From positions 1 through 64,000 of the forward strand of contig JBJLFR010000024.1 of the NCBI GenBank assembly GCA_045565285.1: a DNA stretch of 64,000 bases, in the 5' to 3' direction. The notes beneath the pieces are model-generated. The model was not told the origin of the DNA. It saw only the letters and a list, made by a program, of their open reading frames with translations, and did not search any database. Both the position numbers and the translations under genes were made by a program. Shown here piece by piece: positions 36,562 to 44,770 of this stretch. The stretch comes from CACIIZ01 sp045565285 (GTDB taxonomy: Bacteria > Pseudomonadota > Alphaproteobacteria > Rhodobacterales > Rhodobacteraceae). Numbering within the stretch: the stretch's first letter is position 1; every line of letters starts with the position of its first letter.

Positions 36562-37133
36562 CCTGGTACACACAATTTAAAGATTTAACTACAACTTAAT
36601 TTCCATATCATTCCAATCAAGTTAATGTCCCTTTTCAAGAAGTTTTGATCTCTCAACTCACTATCAATTATGAAATTTTAAAGATACAGAAATATTTATC
36701 GGTGAGATGTATTAAATTAATACTTGTTGGTTGACTTTAAATTTTGATATTGTGAATTTACCTTAAACATCTTTGTCGTAAGACAAAAAAAGTCCTTTTA
36801 CATTGGAGGGAAATAGGACTTTGTAGGTGGATCGGAATAATGAAAGGGAGGAATTATTCCGACTTTTATATAGGAGTACGAACTTTATTTTTTCGTTAAA
36901 ACTTCTTAACGATAACTCCTTTTTATACACTGATAAGAAGATTGGAATTTCTTAGAAAAAACTACCTAACGTAAGTTAAAGATTTTTTTTAAAATTGAGT
37001 CAAAATTAACTTTAAATATTTAAAAAATAACATTTTGTTAGTCTGATAGAATGATAATATATAAAAAGATATATAAAGAAAAAGTACCCCCGCAAAACTG
37101 ACGAAGACTTGAATACACTTACCTAATAAAAAA
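36562..37133. other. Intergenic stretch holding a hairpin cluster and the start of repeat A copy 2
   Basis: About 570 bp without a convincing gene. It contains four perfect hairpins at 36772-36912, a T8 run at 36983-36990, a scrap of repeat A near 36696 and the left end of repeat A copy 2 from 37094. No other open frame with a ribosome binding site was seen. Confidence 0.55.
36772..36912. ncRNA. Candidate structured RNA: four adjacent perfect hairpins
   Basis: Four stems follow each other: TTTGTC/GACAAA with a GTAA tetraloop (36772-36787); AAAGTCCT/AGGACTTT with an 18-base loop (36789-36822); TCGGAATAAT/ATTATTCCGA with an 11-base loop (36832-36862); TCGTTAA/TTAACGA with a 6-base loop (36893-36912). 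The second and third loops contain GGAGGG and GGGAGG. On the plus strand these look like Shine-Dalgarno or CsrA-type GGA sites; on the minus strand they would be CCUCC anti-Shine-Dalgarno loops. No clear promoter was found, so strand and existence of a transcript are uncertain. Confidence 0.35.
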
Positions 37134-37274
37134 TTATCGGTGAGGTCTATTCTTTGATTTAACCTTCACTGGTTTTAGGTAAAATTCATTAACAGTATTC
37201 CACCCTAACAACATACAGGAAAGTTGAATAATATAGTTTATTATAAAGTATATTGTTTTCATAACATTTATATA
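37094..37274. repeat. Dispersed direct repeat A, copy 2
   Basis: Second copy of the segment at 35518-35699, in the same orientation and about 1.58 kb away. It shares the identical block 37122-37162 and carries the second 42-residue ORF. Confidence 0.8.
37134..37262 (-). CDS. Putative 42-residue microprotein, copy 2
   Basis: Paralog of the ORF at 35558-35686. It begins MKTIYFIINYIIQL and ends LKPVKVKSKNRPHR. The frame is open further upstream to an ATG at 37334 (66 residues), and copy 1 also stays open upstream with a similar YINV before the Met, but without an ATG, so the shorter form is used for both. No ribosome binding site is visible. Function unknown; a hydrophobic helix followed by a basic tail suggests membrane association. 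Confidence 0.4.
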   Translation of the reverse strand: MKTIYFIINYIIQLSCMLLGWNTVNEFYLKPVKVKSKNRPHR

Positions 37275-37562
37275 GTAAATATATGATTTAATACTACCGA
37301 TAGACTCTTCAAAAATTGGCAAGTTGTAAGTCATTGAAATTGATTAGGAATTTGGACTTTGTTTCCAAGTAGTTTCCAAGTAAATATTTTATATAATGGA
37401 ATCAATAACTTACAAGAGAAAAACTATTGAGTGGGAATGAAGAGTTGGACTTAAGTTGCTGAAAATATTGTATAAAAACTATGATTGATTAAGTTGTTAA
37501 AAACTTGAGTGCTTGATTGAATTAGGTTATTTTTTGAATCTTACAAAGTAACATACAAACTA

Positions 37563-37753
37563 TAGGAACGATAGCAATCCATATTCCCTTAAATAAAAAT
37601 ATTCAGAAATTTAAAATTAAATAGTTAAATGATGAAACATTAGCGAATGAACGTTTTAAATTTTAAATAAAATGGAATTTCTTTAATTATATTCGAACAA
37701 GTCTCGCCATGTCTGTTAGCGTGTTACTCCTAATACTTTTAACCATACGATAA
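37563..37753 (+). pseudogene. DUF1772 gene 3' fragment, decayed duplicate
   Basis: In one frame this reads GTIAIHIPLNKNIQ, two in-frame stops (TAG and TAA, both where the intact gene at 33745-34239 has Glu codons), then IKWNFFNYIRTSLA and a terminal LLTIR with a stop. It matches the last 63 or so codons of the intact gene with no frameshift. The 5' part of the gene is missing. It is the coding part of the right-hand segmental repeat. Confidence 0.85.
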
Positions 37754-37858
37754 ACTAAGATTTCCAATAAATTAAAAACTTACTAAATGTTTATAAAGTA
37801 TTTTTAAATAACTGTAATTAAATGATAAATTAGGCTAGAATGATTGAATAGGGGTATT
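37574..37858 (+). repeat. Segmental repeat, copy 2
   Basis: Right-hand copy of 34060-34345, in direct orientation. Similarity continues about 100 bp past the stop into the flank (AATTAAAAACTTAC, AAAGTATTTTTAAATAACTGTA, then GGCTAG and GATTGA). The two copies bracket the small-gene region at 34.7-36.6 kb. Confidence 0.85.
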
Positions 37859-38008
37859 AAAACAAGCAATTAAAGTTTCAAAATATTTATTAAATATAGG
37901 CTAAAAATAATTAAAAATTATGTAACAACTTTTAATACTACTTTTTATATGAGATAACGATTTTAAGTTTTTTTTATAGAATGAGTTTAACAGTGTTTAA
38001 AAAAACTA

Positions 38009-40285
38009 ATGAAACTAACTATTAAACAAGCACTCCAACAAGGAGTAGAAGCACATAAAGAAGGAAAGCTTAAGGAAGCTGAGAGCTTATATCGTGCTAT
38101 TATAAAATTAGAACCAGCACAGCCAGATGCTAACCATAATCTAGGGGTATTGGCACTATCAGTTAGTAAGGCTTCTGAAGCATTACCTTTATTTAAAACT
38201 GCTCTTGAAGCTAATCCAAAAGTAGAACAGTTTTGGCTGAGTTACATCGAGGCGCTTATAAAGGAGATACAGTTTGAACAAGCAAGTGAAGTACTTGAAC
38301 AAGCTAGAAAACAGGGTGTCGCAGACGATAAGTTAGATGTCTTTAGGGTGAAAATAACTTCCATAAATAAAAAAGGAAGTATTAATCCTCTAATTCCTTC
38401 TATGATAAACCAAAGAAATCTTTACGAACATTTTAAGAAGGGAAGATTTATTGAAGCTGAACAGCTAGCTATTTCTATTACTCAAGAATTTCCAAATCAT
38501 CAATTTGCATGGAAAGTTCTTGGTGCTGTACTCAAAAAAACTGGTCAAATTAGTGAGTCATTAATTCCTATGCAAAAATCAGCTAAATTAAATCCAAAAG
38601 ATGCTGAAGCACATAATAACTTAGGAGTCACACTCAAACTACTTGGACTATTAGGTGAGGCTAAAGAAAGCTTTACAAAAGCAATAGATTTGAAACCTAA
38701 CTTTGCAGAAGCATACTATAATTTAGGTAATGTTTTAATAGTATTAAAAAAACTGGGGGAAGCTGAAACAAGCTTTAAAAAAGCAATAAGTTTGAAACCT
38801 GCCTATGCTGAAGCATATAATAACTTGGGATTGATGATAAAAGAACTAGATAGATTAAGTGAGGCTGAAACAAGCTTTAAAAAAGCAATAGACTTGAAAC
38901 CTGACTTTGCAGAAGCATACTTCAACTTAGGTGTAACGCAACAAGAACTAGAAAGATTAGGTGAGGCTGAAACAAGCTTTAAAAAAGCAATAAGTTTGAA
39001 ACCTGACTTTGCAGAAGCATACTTCAACTTGGGTGTAACGCAACAAGAACTAGAAAGATTAGGTGAGGCTGAAGTAAGTTATACTAAAGCAATAGATTTA
39101 AAACCTAACTATGCTGAAGCGCTCAATAACTTGGGTTCAATGATGCAAGAACTTAAGAGATTGGATGAGGCTGAAAGAAGTTTTAAAAAGGCAATAGATT
39201 TGAAACCTGACTTTGCAGAAGCATACTTCAACTTGGGTGTAACGCAACAAGAACTAGGACAATTAGTTAAGGCTGAGGAAAGCTATACCAAAGCAATAAA
39301 TTTGAAATCTGACTATGCTGAAGCATTCAACAATCTGGGTGTAATACTACAAGAATTGAGTAGATTGGGTGAGGCTGAAGAAAGCTTTGAACAAGCAATA
39401 AATTTGAAACCCAAATACACTGAAGCCTTCTATAACTTAGGTAATACCCTAAAAGAACTTAGCAGATTAGACGAGGCTGAAAAAAGTTATAGGCAAGCAA
39501 TAGCATTGAAACCTGACTATGCTGAAGCATTCAATAACTTGGGTGTTATGTTTCAAGAACTTCATAGATTAAGTGATGCTGAAAAAAACTATAGACAAGC
39601 AATAGCTTTCAAACCTGAATATTCTTCAGCTAAACATATGCTTGCTGCTTTAACTGGAGAAACAACTACAACTGCACCTCGAGATTATGTTGAAGGTCTA
39701 TTTGATAATTATGCGGTTAAGTTTGAAAGTGCTTTAGTTGAAAGTCTTGAATATCAAATTCCAAGACTTATTACTGAAATGATTATTAAAGAAAGTAATT
39801 TAGATTTATTAGGCTCAATAATGGACTTAGGATGTGGCACCGGATTGTTAGGAGCTGAAATTAAAAATTTTTGTGCGTATCTTGAGGGTATAGATTTATC
39901 AGATAAAATGCTTGATAAAGCTAGAGAAAAAGATATTTATAATAAATTAATCAAAGACGATATTATAAGCTTCTTGTCTAATAAAAGTTTGAATTTTGAT
40001 TACTTTATCTCTACTGATGTATTTATTTATATTGGCGATTTATCAAATGTATTTAGATTAATAAAATCTCGAAATAAAACTGCTGGAAAGCTAGCTTTTT
40101 CGACAGAACATTATGATGGCGAAGGATTTTTTCTTGAAAAATCTGGGCGTTACTCGCATTCAAAAAATTATATTGACAGTTTATGTGACAAATTTGGTTA
40201 TAAAATGCGTTATTTTGAAAGCCTTCCTCTCAGAAAAGAAAGAGAGGAATTTATCAGCGGTGGTTTATACCTATTAGATTTCTAA
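38009..40285 (+). CDS. TPR-repeat protein with C-terminal SAM-dependent methyltransferase domain
   Basis: A 758-residue soluble protein. Residues about 1-195 contain degenerate TPRs (PDANHNLGVLAL). Residues about 199-538 are ten canonical 34-residue TPRs of the AEAYxNLGxxxxxLxRLxEAExSFxKAIxLKPxF type. Residues about 555-758 are a class I methyltransferase with motif I MDLGCGTGLLG near 605 and LEGIDLSDKMLDKA. The TPRs should bind a protein partner and present it, or another substrate, for methylation; the target is unknown. Such TPR-methyltransferase fusions are known in Alphaproteobacteria. The gene borders the repeat-rich accessory region and could belong to it. No signal peptide. Confidence 0.88.
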   Translation: MKLTIKQALQQGVEAHKEGKLKEAESLYRAIIKLEPAQPDANHNLGVLALSVSKASEALPLFKTALEANPKVEQFWLSYIEALIKEIQFEQASEVLEQARKQGVADDKLDVFRVKITSINKKGSINPLIPSMINQRNLYEHFKKGRFIEAEQLAISITQEFPNHQFAWKVLGAVLKKTGQISESLIPMQKSAKLNPKDAEAHNNLGVTLKLLGLLGEAKESFTKAIDLKPNFAEAYYNLGNVLIVLKKLGEAETSFKKAISLKPAYAEAYNNLGLMIKELDRLSEAETSFKKAIDLKPDFAEAYFNLGVTQQELERLGEAETSFKKAISLKPDFAEAYFNLGVTQQELERLGEAEVSYTKAIDLKPNYAEALNNLGSMMQELKRLDEAERSFKKAIDLKPDFAEAYFNLGVTQQELGQLVKAEESYTKAINLKSDYAEAFNNLGVILQELSRLGEAEESFEQAINLKPKYTEAFYNLGNTLKELSRLDEAEKSYRQAIALKPDYAEAFNNLGVMFQELHRLSDAEKNYRQAIAFKPEYSSAKHMLAALTGETTTTAPRDYVEGLFDNYAVKFESALVESLEYQIPRLITEMIIKESNLDLLGSIMDLGCGTGLLGAEIKNFCAYLEGIDLSDKMLDKAREKDIYNKLIKDDIISFLSNKSLNFDYFISTDVFIYIGDLSNVFRLIKSRNKTAGKLAFSTEHYDGEGFFLEKSGRYSHSKNYIDSLCDKFGYKMRYFESLPLRKEREEFISGGLYLLDF
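38603..39622 (+). repeat. 102-bp tandem repeat array inside the TPR gene
   Basis: Ten units of exactly 102 bp, each one TPR. Units starting at 38909 and 39011 are almost identical over their full length, and the unit at 39215 shares the same first 46 bases with very few changes. This points to recent unit duplication or conversion. Copy number could vary between strains and may be collapsed in short-read assemblies. Confidence 0.9.
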
Positions 40286-40348
40286 AATTTACAGACTTAA
40301 TTAATAGTTTAGGTAAAACTAAAGTTTTCAGCTTTTTATTTTGTTAAT

Positions 40349-41494
40349 TTACAAGCAGTTTTCAAATAATCTTGTCATATTTTCCGTAGTCAATTTTATT
40401 GGATTACTACCACAACTTGGATCGCTAAGCGCTGATACTACCAAATCTTTTATGTTAGGATTTTTTACTCCTAATTCAGTTAGAGATTTAGGAATATTCA
40501 GCTCTGAATTTAGATTTGCAACAAAAGATATAAACCCCTCAAATCCATCCTGAATTTCAAGGTAATTACAAAGTATTTCAATTTTTTTTTCTATTGCAGG
40601 TTTATTCAAAATAAGAGATTCCTGCATGACTACGGCATTTGTTGTTCCGTGGTGGGTGTTATAAACTGCACCAATGGGATGTGAGGCTGCATGTATTACT
40701 CCAAGACCTTTTTGAAAAGCTGTGGCCCCCATAATTGCAGCAGACATCATATGCGCGCGCGCCTTGATGTGGTTTTTATCTTTGAAAACTACTGGAAGGT
40801 TTTCTTTAACTAGTCTCATACCTTCCAATGCAATTCCCTGAGACATTGGATGATAATGGGGAGAACAGTAAGCTTCTAAGCAATGGGCAAAAGCATCCAT
40901 ACCAGTGCCTGCAGTGATCAATGAAGGCATATCAATGGTCAATTCTGGATCACAAATCACAATTCTAGGAAGACATTTGGGATGAAAGATAATTTTTTTT
41001 TCATGGGTTTGACTGTTTGTTATCACTGAGGCCCGTCCAACTTCTGAACCAGTTCCAGCAGTTGTTGGTATAGCAATGATTGGCATAATTTTAGTAGTTT
41101 CTGCCCTTTTCCACCAATCACTTATGTCTTCAAAATCCCATATTGGGCGATTTTGACCAACCATAAAAGCGATCAGTTTACCAAGATCTAGGCTAGATCC
41201 CCCCCCGAATGCGATTACACCATCATGTTTACCTTCTTGGAACATTTTTATACCAGCAGCAGCATTAATTTCTGTTGGATTTGGATCAACCTCAGAAAAA
41301 ATAGAATACCCTAAACCTGCACTATCTAAAAAATTTAAAGTTTTATTAGTTATATCAAGTTTTACCAATGTTTTATCAGTTACTAACAATGGTTTTTTTA
41401 TACCTATAACTTGACAAGCCTCAGCGATTTCGACGATACGACCTGCACCGAAACGGATTAAAGTTGGATACGACCAATTTGCAGTTAAAGACAT
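40349..41494 (-). CDS. Iron-containing alcohol dehydrogenase
   Basis: A group III (Fe-dependent) alcohol dehydrogenase of 381 residues. NAD binding is shown by GGGSSLDLGK (about 97-106) and IPTTAGTGSEV. The metal ligands are in GMDAFAHCLEAY and HAASHPIGAVYNTHHG. Substrate cannot be told; the family covers butanol, 1,3-propanediol, lactaldehyde and 4-hydroxybutyrate-type substrates. It follows a small hypothetical gene by three bases and may be part of a minus-strand catabolic cluster with MmgE/PrpD and the ureohydrolase. Confidence 0.93.
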   Translation of the reverse strand: MSLTANWSYPTLIRFGAGRIVEIAEACQVIGIKKPLLVTDKTLVKLDITNKTLNFLDSAGLGYSIFSEVDPNPTEINAAAGIKMFQEGKHDGVIAFGGGSSLDLGKLIAFMVGQNRPIWDFEDISDWWKRAETTKIMPIIAIPTTAGTGSEVGRASVITNSQTHEKKIIFHPKCLPRIVICDPELTIDMPSLITAGTGMDAFAHCLEAYCSPHYHPMSQGIALEGMRLVKENLPVVFKDKNHIKARAHMMSAAIMGATAFQKGLGVIHAASHPIGAVYNTHHGTTNAVVMQESLILNKPAIEKKIEILCNYLEIQDGFEGFISFVANLNSELNIPKSLTELGVKNPNIKDLVVSALSDPSCGSNPIKLTTENMTRLFENCL

Positions 41495-41497
41495 ATT

Positions 41498-41713
41498 TTA
41501 TTCTTTTGTCAGTTGATAAATTTTTGATTTTAGATCTTTAGGGTTTTGACAGCCACCTTCTGAATTATACCCAGTGCGTTCAGATTTTGTAAAATCTATA
41601 AAATATAAAATAGGATCCAAATAAATAGCACTGTTCTTAAAAAGAATACTAGTTGAAATTTGAAATTTAGTGGCTTCTGCATTAAATATATAAGAATTAA
41701 TTTTTTTTAGCAT
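41498..41713 (-). CDS. Hypothetical protein, 71 residues
   Basis: The frame is open from a TTG at 41755, but the ATG at 41713 (MLKKINSYIF) is a better start. The product has one weak hydrophobic strand region (YLDPILYFIDF) and a polar C-terminus (RTGYNSEGGCQNPKDL). Not recognised. It ends three bases before the alcohol dehydrogenase, which suggests coupling. It could also be a non-coding leader. Confidence 0.35.
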   Translation of the reverse strand: MLKKINSYIFNAEATKFQISTSILFKNSAIYLDPILYFIDFTKSERTGYNSEGGCQNPKDLKSKIYQLTKE

Positions 41714-41906
41714 ATCAAATTTTCCATAAAGTTCTATATTATCTAGGCAACACAAAAAGGCAAAGAATTTATCCCTAGAAAGACACTTTTTTATATAAAA
41801 ACTTTTCTAATTTAATTAAGCAAAATAGCTCTAAAAAAAATTGGAAAAAATACTTTTGACTTAATCCAAAATTTATTCAAATTTATTTTTAGCTATTAAA
41901 AAAAAT

Positions 41907-41927
41907 TTTATATGAATTTCATATAAA
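41907..41927. promoter_or_regulatory. 21-bp perfect palindrome, candidate operator
   Basis: TTTATATGAA and TTCATATAAA flank a single T. It lies between the MmgE/PrpD gene (29 bp after its stop) and the small gene/alcohol dehydrogenase unit, both on the minus strand. It contains G and C at matching positions, so it is a better operator candidate than an AT-only palindrome. It is too AT-rich and lacks a T-run for a typical terminator. Confidence 0.35.
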
Positions 41928-41955
41928 TATTAGAATAAAGATTAATTCCCAAAAA

Positions 41956-43320
41956 TTAAAATAATTCCCTGCAATTTTTTATTTTTTCAATATTCATAAG
42001 TCTTTTATATATAGATTCTGGTGATCTAGGTATTTCTGAAAATTCAATGCATGATTTGAATTTATTATAAAGCATTTTTTGGCTAAGTGGATTTTTAGCT
42101 GAACCAATTGGAGCACCAATAAATTTTTCATGGTAATTTCCAGATTTATCAACCAGTTTTACATTTGACCACTCTGGACAGATCGCTAAAGAATTTTTTA
42201 AATTTTTTGGAAGTTCACTAACCTTCATAACAATTACTTTCATTAATGTTTTTATTGACTCATCTAAAATATATTTATTATCTAAATAATCCAATTTGAT
42301 TGCACCAAACTTAATAATCATTGCAATAGAAAATTGCATGCTGAATTGTGCTTCTTTAACTGTTTTAGGATCATTATATGTTAAATTAGAAGCAATTATT
42401 GGTGGAACTGTACATATGACTTGAGCTATATCTTCTGTTTTTATTTTTTTTGACTGTAGAATCCAATTAATACCATCTGCAGCAGCATGACTAGCATAAC
42501 ATACTGGGTATTTTTTTATATCAACTCCAGGATCAAACAAACTAAAATCATCACCAATATTTTTTATTAAATTATAATTAAATTCATTATCATTGAGAAC
42601 TTTTAATAGTCCGTTTCTATCTTCAAAAATATCAATAGGGCCTGTTGCACCTTTTTGTGCCATATTTAAAGATAATATTCCATTTTCAGCTGATTTTCCA
42701 CAATAGTAATGTTTTGCATTTGTACCTCTAATTGCACGTACAGCTCCAACGCCAGATAACGAAATGGCTAGTGCATTTTTAATTTCATTATTTTTTAGGT
42801 TGTTCAATGAAGCAACACCTGCAGTACTACCTATCGAACCAAAAACAGAAGTCGTCCACCAACCTTTGTGATAAATATTATTAGAAAAAGCTTTAGCAAC
42901 AGCAAATTGAATTTCTAAACCAATTATAAAACTTTTTAGTAATTCACTACCCGAAAGATTTTTATGCTGTGCATAAGCTAAGACTGCAGGGAAGACAACA
43001 GCCGATCCATGTACTACTCCGGCATAACAGTTATCATCAAAATCTAATGAATGACCTAGAGCTCCATTAACAAAAGCGGCGCCTGCAGGATTTAATGATT
43101 TTTTCATACCAATAACTTCACTATTACCATCTAAATAGGTTTCTTTTGCTAAGTTATAAATAATTGATGCAGACTTAGTTCTTGATCCAGCAAATGTTAC
43201 TCCAGATATGTCTATTATTAAATTTTTTGCAATATTAATTATTTTTTTTGGAAAATTAACGGAATTTAATTTTTGAATTCCGTTTGCAAGGCTATTAATA
43301 ACTAGCTGATCAGAGCGCAT
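41956..43320 (-). CDS. MmgE/PrpD family protein
   Basis: A 454-residue protein of the 2-methylcitrate dehydratase/cis-aconitate decarboxylase family. Typical features are the all-helical N-terminal domain with NGALGHSLDFDD near residue 85, KYPVCYASHAAADG in the lid domain and the C-terminal GSAKNPLS. No other methylcitrate-cycle gene is nearby, so a role in propionate use is unlikely to be the specific one. Members of the family act on varied dicarboxylates, hydantoins or other substrates. It lies 37 bp downstream of the ureohydrolase gene. Confidence 0.88.
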   Translation of the reverse strand: MRSDQLVINSLANGIQKLNSVNFPKKIINIAKNLIIDISGVTFAGSRTKSASIIYNLAKETYLDGNSEVIGMKKSLNPAGAAFVNGALGHSLDFDDNCYAGVVHGSAVVFPAVLAYAQHKNLSGSELLKSFIIGLEIQFAVAKAFSNNIYHKGWWTTSVFGSIGSTAGVASLNNLKNNEIKNALAISLSGVGAVRAIRGTNAKHYYCGKSAENGILSLNMAQKGATGPIDIFEDRNGLLKVLNDNEFNYNLIKNIGDDFSLFDPGVDIKKYPVCYASHAAADGINWILQSKKIKTEDIAQVICTVPPIIASNLTYNDPKTVKEAQFSMQFSIAMIIKFGAIKLDYLDNKYILDESIKTLMKVIVMKVSELPKNLKNSLAICPEWSNVKLVDKSGNYHEKFIGAPIGSAKNPLSQKMLYNKFKSCIEFSEIPRSPESIYKRLMNIEKIKNCRELF

Positions 43321-43357
43321 TTAATTTCAACCTTTTTTATATTAATTTATAATTAAT

Positions 43358-44314
43358 TCACTTTTTAAAATAACCCGCTCTAACTGCTGTTCCTATTAAA
43401 TTACATATAAATCTTCCAGCCGTAATAGCAGTAATTCCATTTACATCTTTACTAGGTGTAATCTCAACAATATCCATGCCTAAAACTCTTCCTTTTTTTA
43501 CTAAGCCTTGAATTAATGTCCTCATTTGTGTATAATTTACCCCACCTGGAGCAGGTCCAGCAACTGCAGGCATTATAGTAGGATCAACACCGTCTGCATC
43601 TATTGTTAAATAATAATTTTGGCTATTAGGAATTCTATCAAGAATTGCTTTCATTCCAAATTCCTGTAGTTCTAAGTCTGTAATTAAATTTGAACCATAA
43701 TCCAAAGCAGCTTGAGTTTCTTCTGGTCTCGCGCTTCCTGCAGATCTAAGTCCAATTTGAAAAATTTGATCAATATGGTTCATTTCAGAAGCTCTTCTAA
43801 TAACACTAGATAATCCATAACTAACACCGTGAAAAACATCTCGCCAGTCAATATGTGCGTCTACCTGTATCAAGGTAATGGGGCCATGGTTTTCTAATGC
43901 CCGAAAAACTGGGATAGGAATTGCATGATCTCCTCCTAAAATAATTGGCATAGCACCAGAGGATAATACTTTTCTTACTGCATTTTCAGACCTATTATGG
44001 TTACCTATTACGTCCTTAGCATCCCCAATAACATCTCCACAATCCACAACTTTAATATCTTCTCCATTTAAAAGAGTTCCACCTATATCAAAATCATACC
44101 TATCAAGCCCTCGTAGAGCTCTTTCACAATATCTTCTTATGTGAGTTGGAGCATTAGATTGATCGTTACTTGCTTCTCCCATGGAATATGGGTCTCCAAA
44201 AGGAATTCCTAGGAAAGCAACATCAGCTTTAAAATTGTCCAAATCATTAATAATTGGAAAATTATGAAAACTTTGGAATTCTTTTTTTGGTGGATTGGTA
44301 AGAGAATTTGACAT
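43358..44314 (-). CDS. Agmatinase-like ureohydrolase
   Basis: An arginase/agmatinase/formiminoglutamase superfamily enzyme of 318 residues. Binuclear manganese site motifs are GGDHAIPIP (about 127-135), VDAHIDWRD and TIDADGVDP. It probably cleaves urea from a guanidino compound such as agmatine, guanidinobutyrate or guanidinopropionate; the motif TIDADGVDP with Ala instead of Ile/Val fits the wide agmatinase group but does not fix the substrate. It is first in a minus-strand unit with MmgE/PrpD. Confidence 0.88.
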   Translation of the reverse strand: MSNSLTNPPKKEFQSFHNFPIINDLDNFKADVAFLGIPFGDPYSMGEASNDQSNAPTHIRRYCERALRGLDRYDFDIGGTLLNGEDIKVVDCGDVIGDAKDVIGNHNRSENAVRKVLSSGAMPIILGGDHAIPIPVFRALENHGPITLIQVDAHIDWRDVFHGVSYGLSSVIRRASEMNHIDQIFQIGLRSAGSARPEETQAALDYGSNLITDLELQEFGMKAILDRIPNSQNYYLTIDADGVDPTIMPAVAGPAPGGVNYTQMRTLIQGLVKKGRVLGMDIVEITPSKDVNGITAITAGRFICNLIGTAVRAGYFKK

Positions 44315-44770
44315 TGATTAACTTTCCTTTTTTTTAAGATTTTAAGTTTAAATTAATGATAAAGTTTTATAAATTTTTTTAAAATTATAGTCTTTAAATT
44401 ATGTAAAAATTGTTTTAAAAACTCGGGTAATTTAGCATAAAAAAACTCTCTCTTTTAAAATAATTTTATTTGGTTATTTATAATTATCACGAGATAAAGA
44501 CTAAAAAAACTATTTTTTAATAAGTTGTATAGTGAGTGCAAATTATTTGTTTACTGACTATTCATCAATTAGAAAGATCTAATAATCTCCAAAGTTAGAA
44601 TTTATTTAGAATTTTAAGAATAAAGTTATTTTTTTCAATTAATTAAAATTAAATATATATTTAACTGATAACTTAAATAAAATATTTTATGAATATATCG
44701 TATATCAAAGCTTGCTTTTCTAAAATAGTTATCTAAAAATTCATATTGTTGATTTATGGAAGGTATAGAT
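44315..44770. other. Divergent intergenic region, no gene seen
   Basis: About 440 bp between the divergent ureohydrolase and amidase genes. It is extremely AT-rich. The plus-strand side has GGAAGG just before the amidase start. I saw no open frame with a ribosome binding site, no strong inverted repeat and no riboswitch-like structure. Promoters for both genes should be here. Confidence 0.5.

Larger units (their letters stand above)
37335..38008. other. Intergenic stretch with decayed gene remnant and short repeats
   Basis: About 670 bp before the TPR-methyltransferase gene. It has TTTCCAAGTAGTTTCC (37362-37377), a 16-base exact match to the guaA 3' end (ACTATTGAGTGGGAAT, 37423-37438 against 33658-33673), and the DUF1772 pseudogene with its flank. 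The last 150 bp before 38009 are AT-rich with no feature seen. Confidence 0.6.

Noticed and set aside
36374..36580. ORF of 68 residues overlapping the 87-residue gene
   Set aside because: It has no ribosome binding site and lies within the frame with a good AGGAAG site.
38603..39622. Regular 102-bp repeats as a possible CRISPR array or satellite
   Set aside because: Units keep the reading frame and encode TPRs; there are no unique spacers between short repeats.
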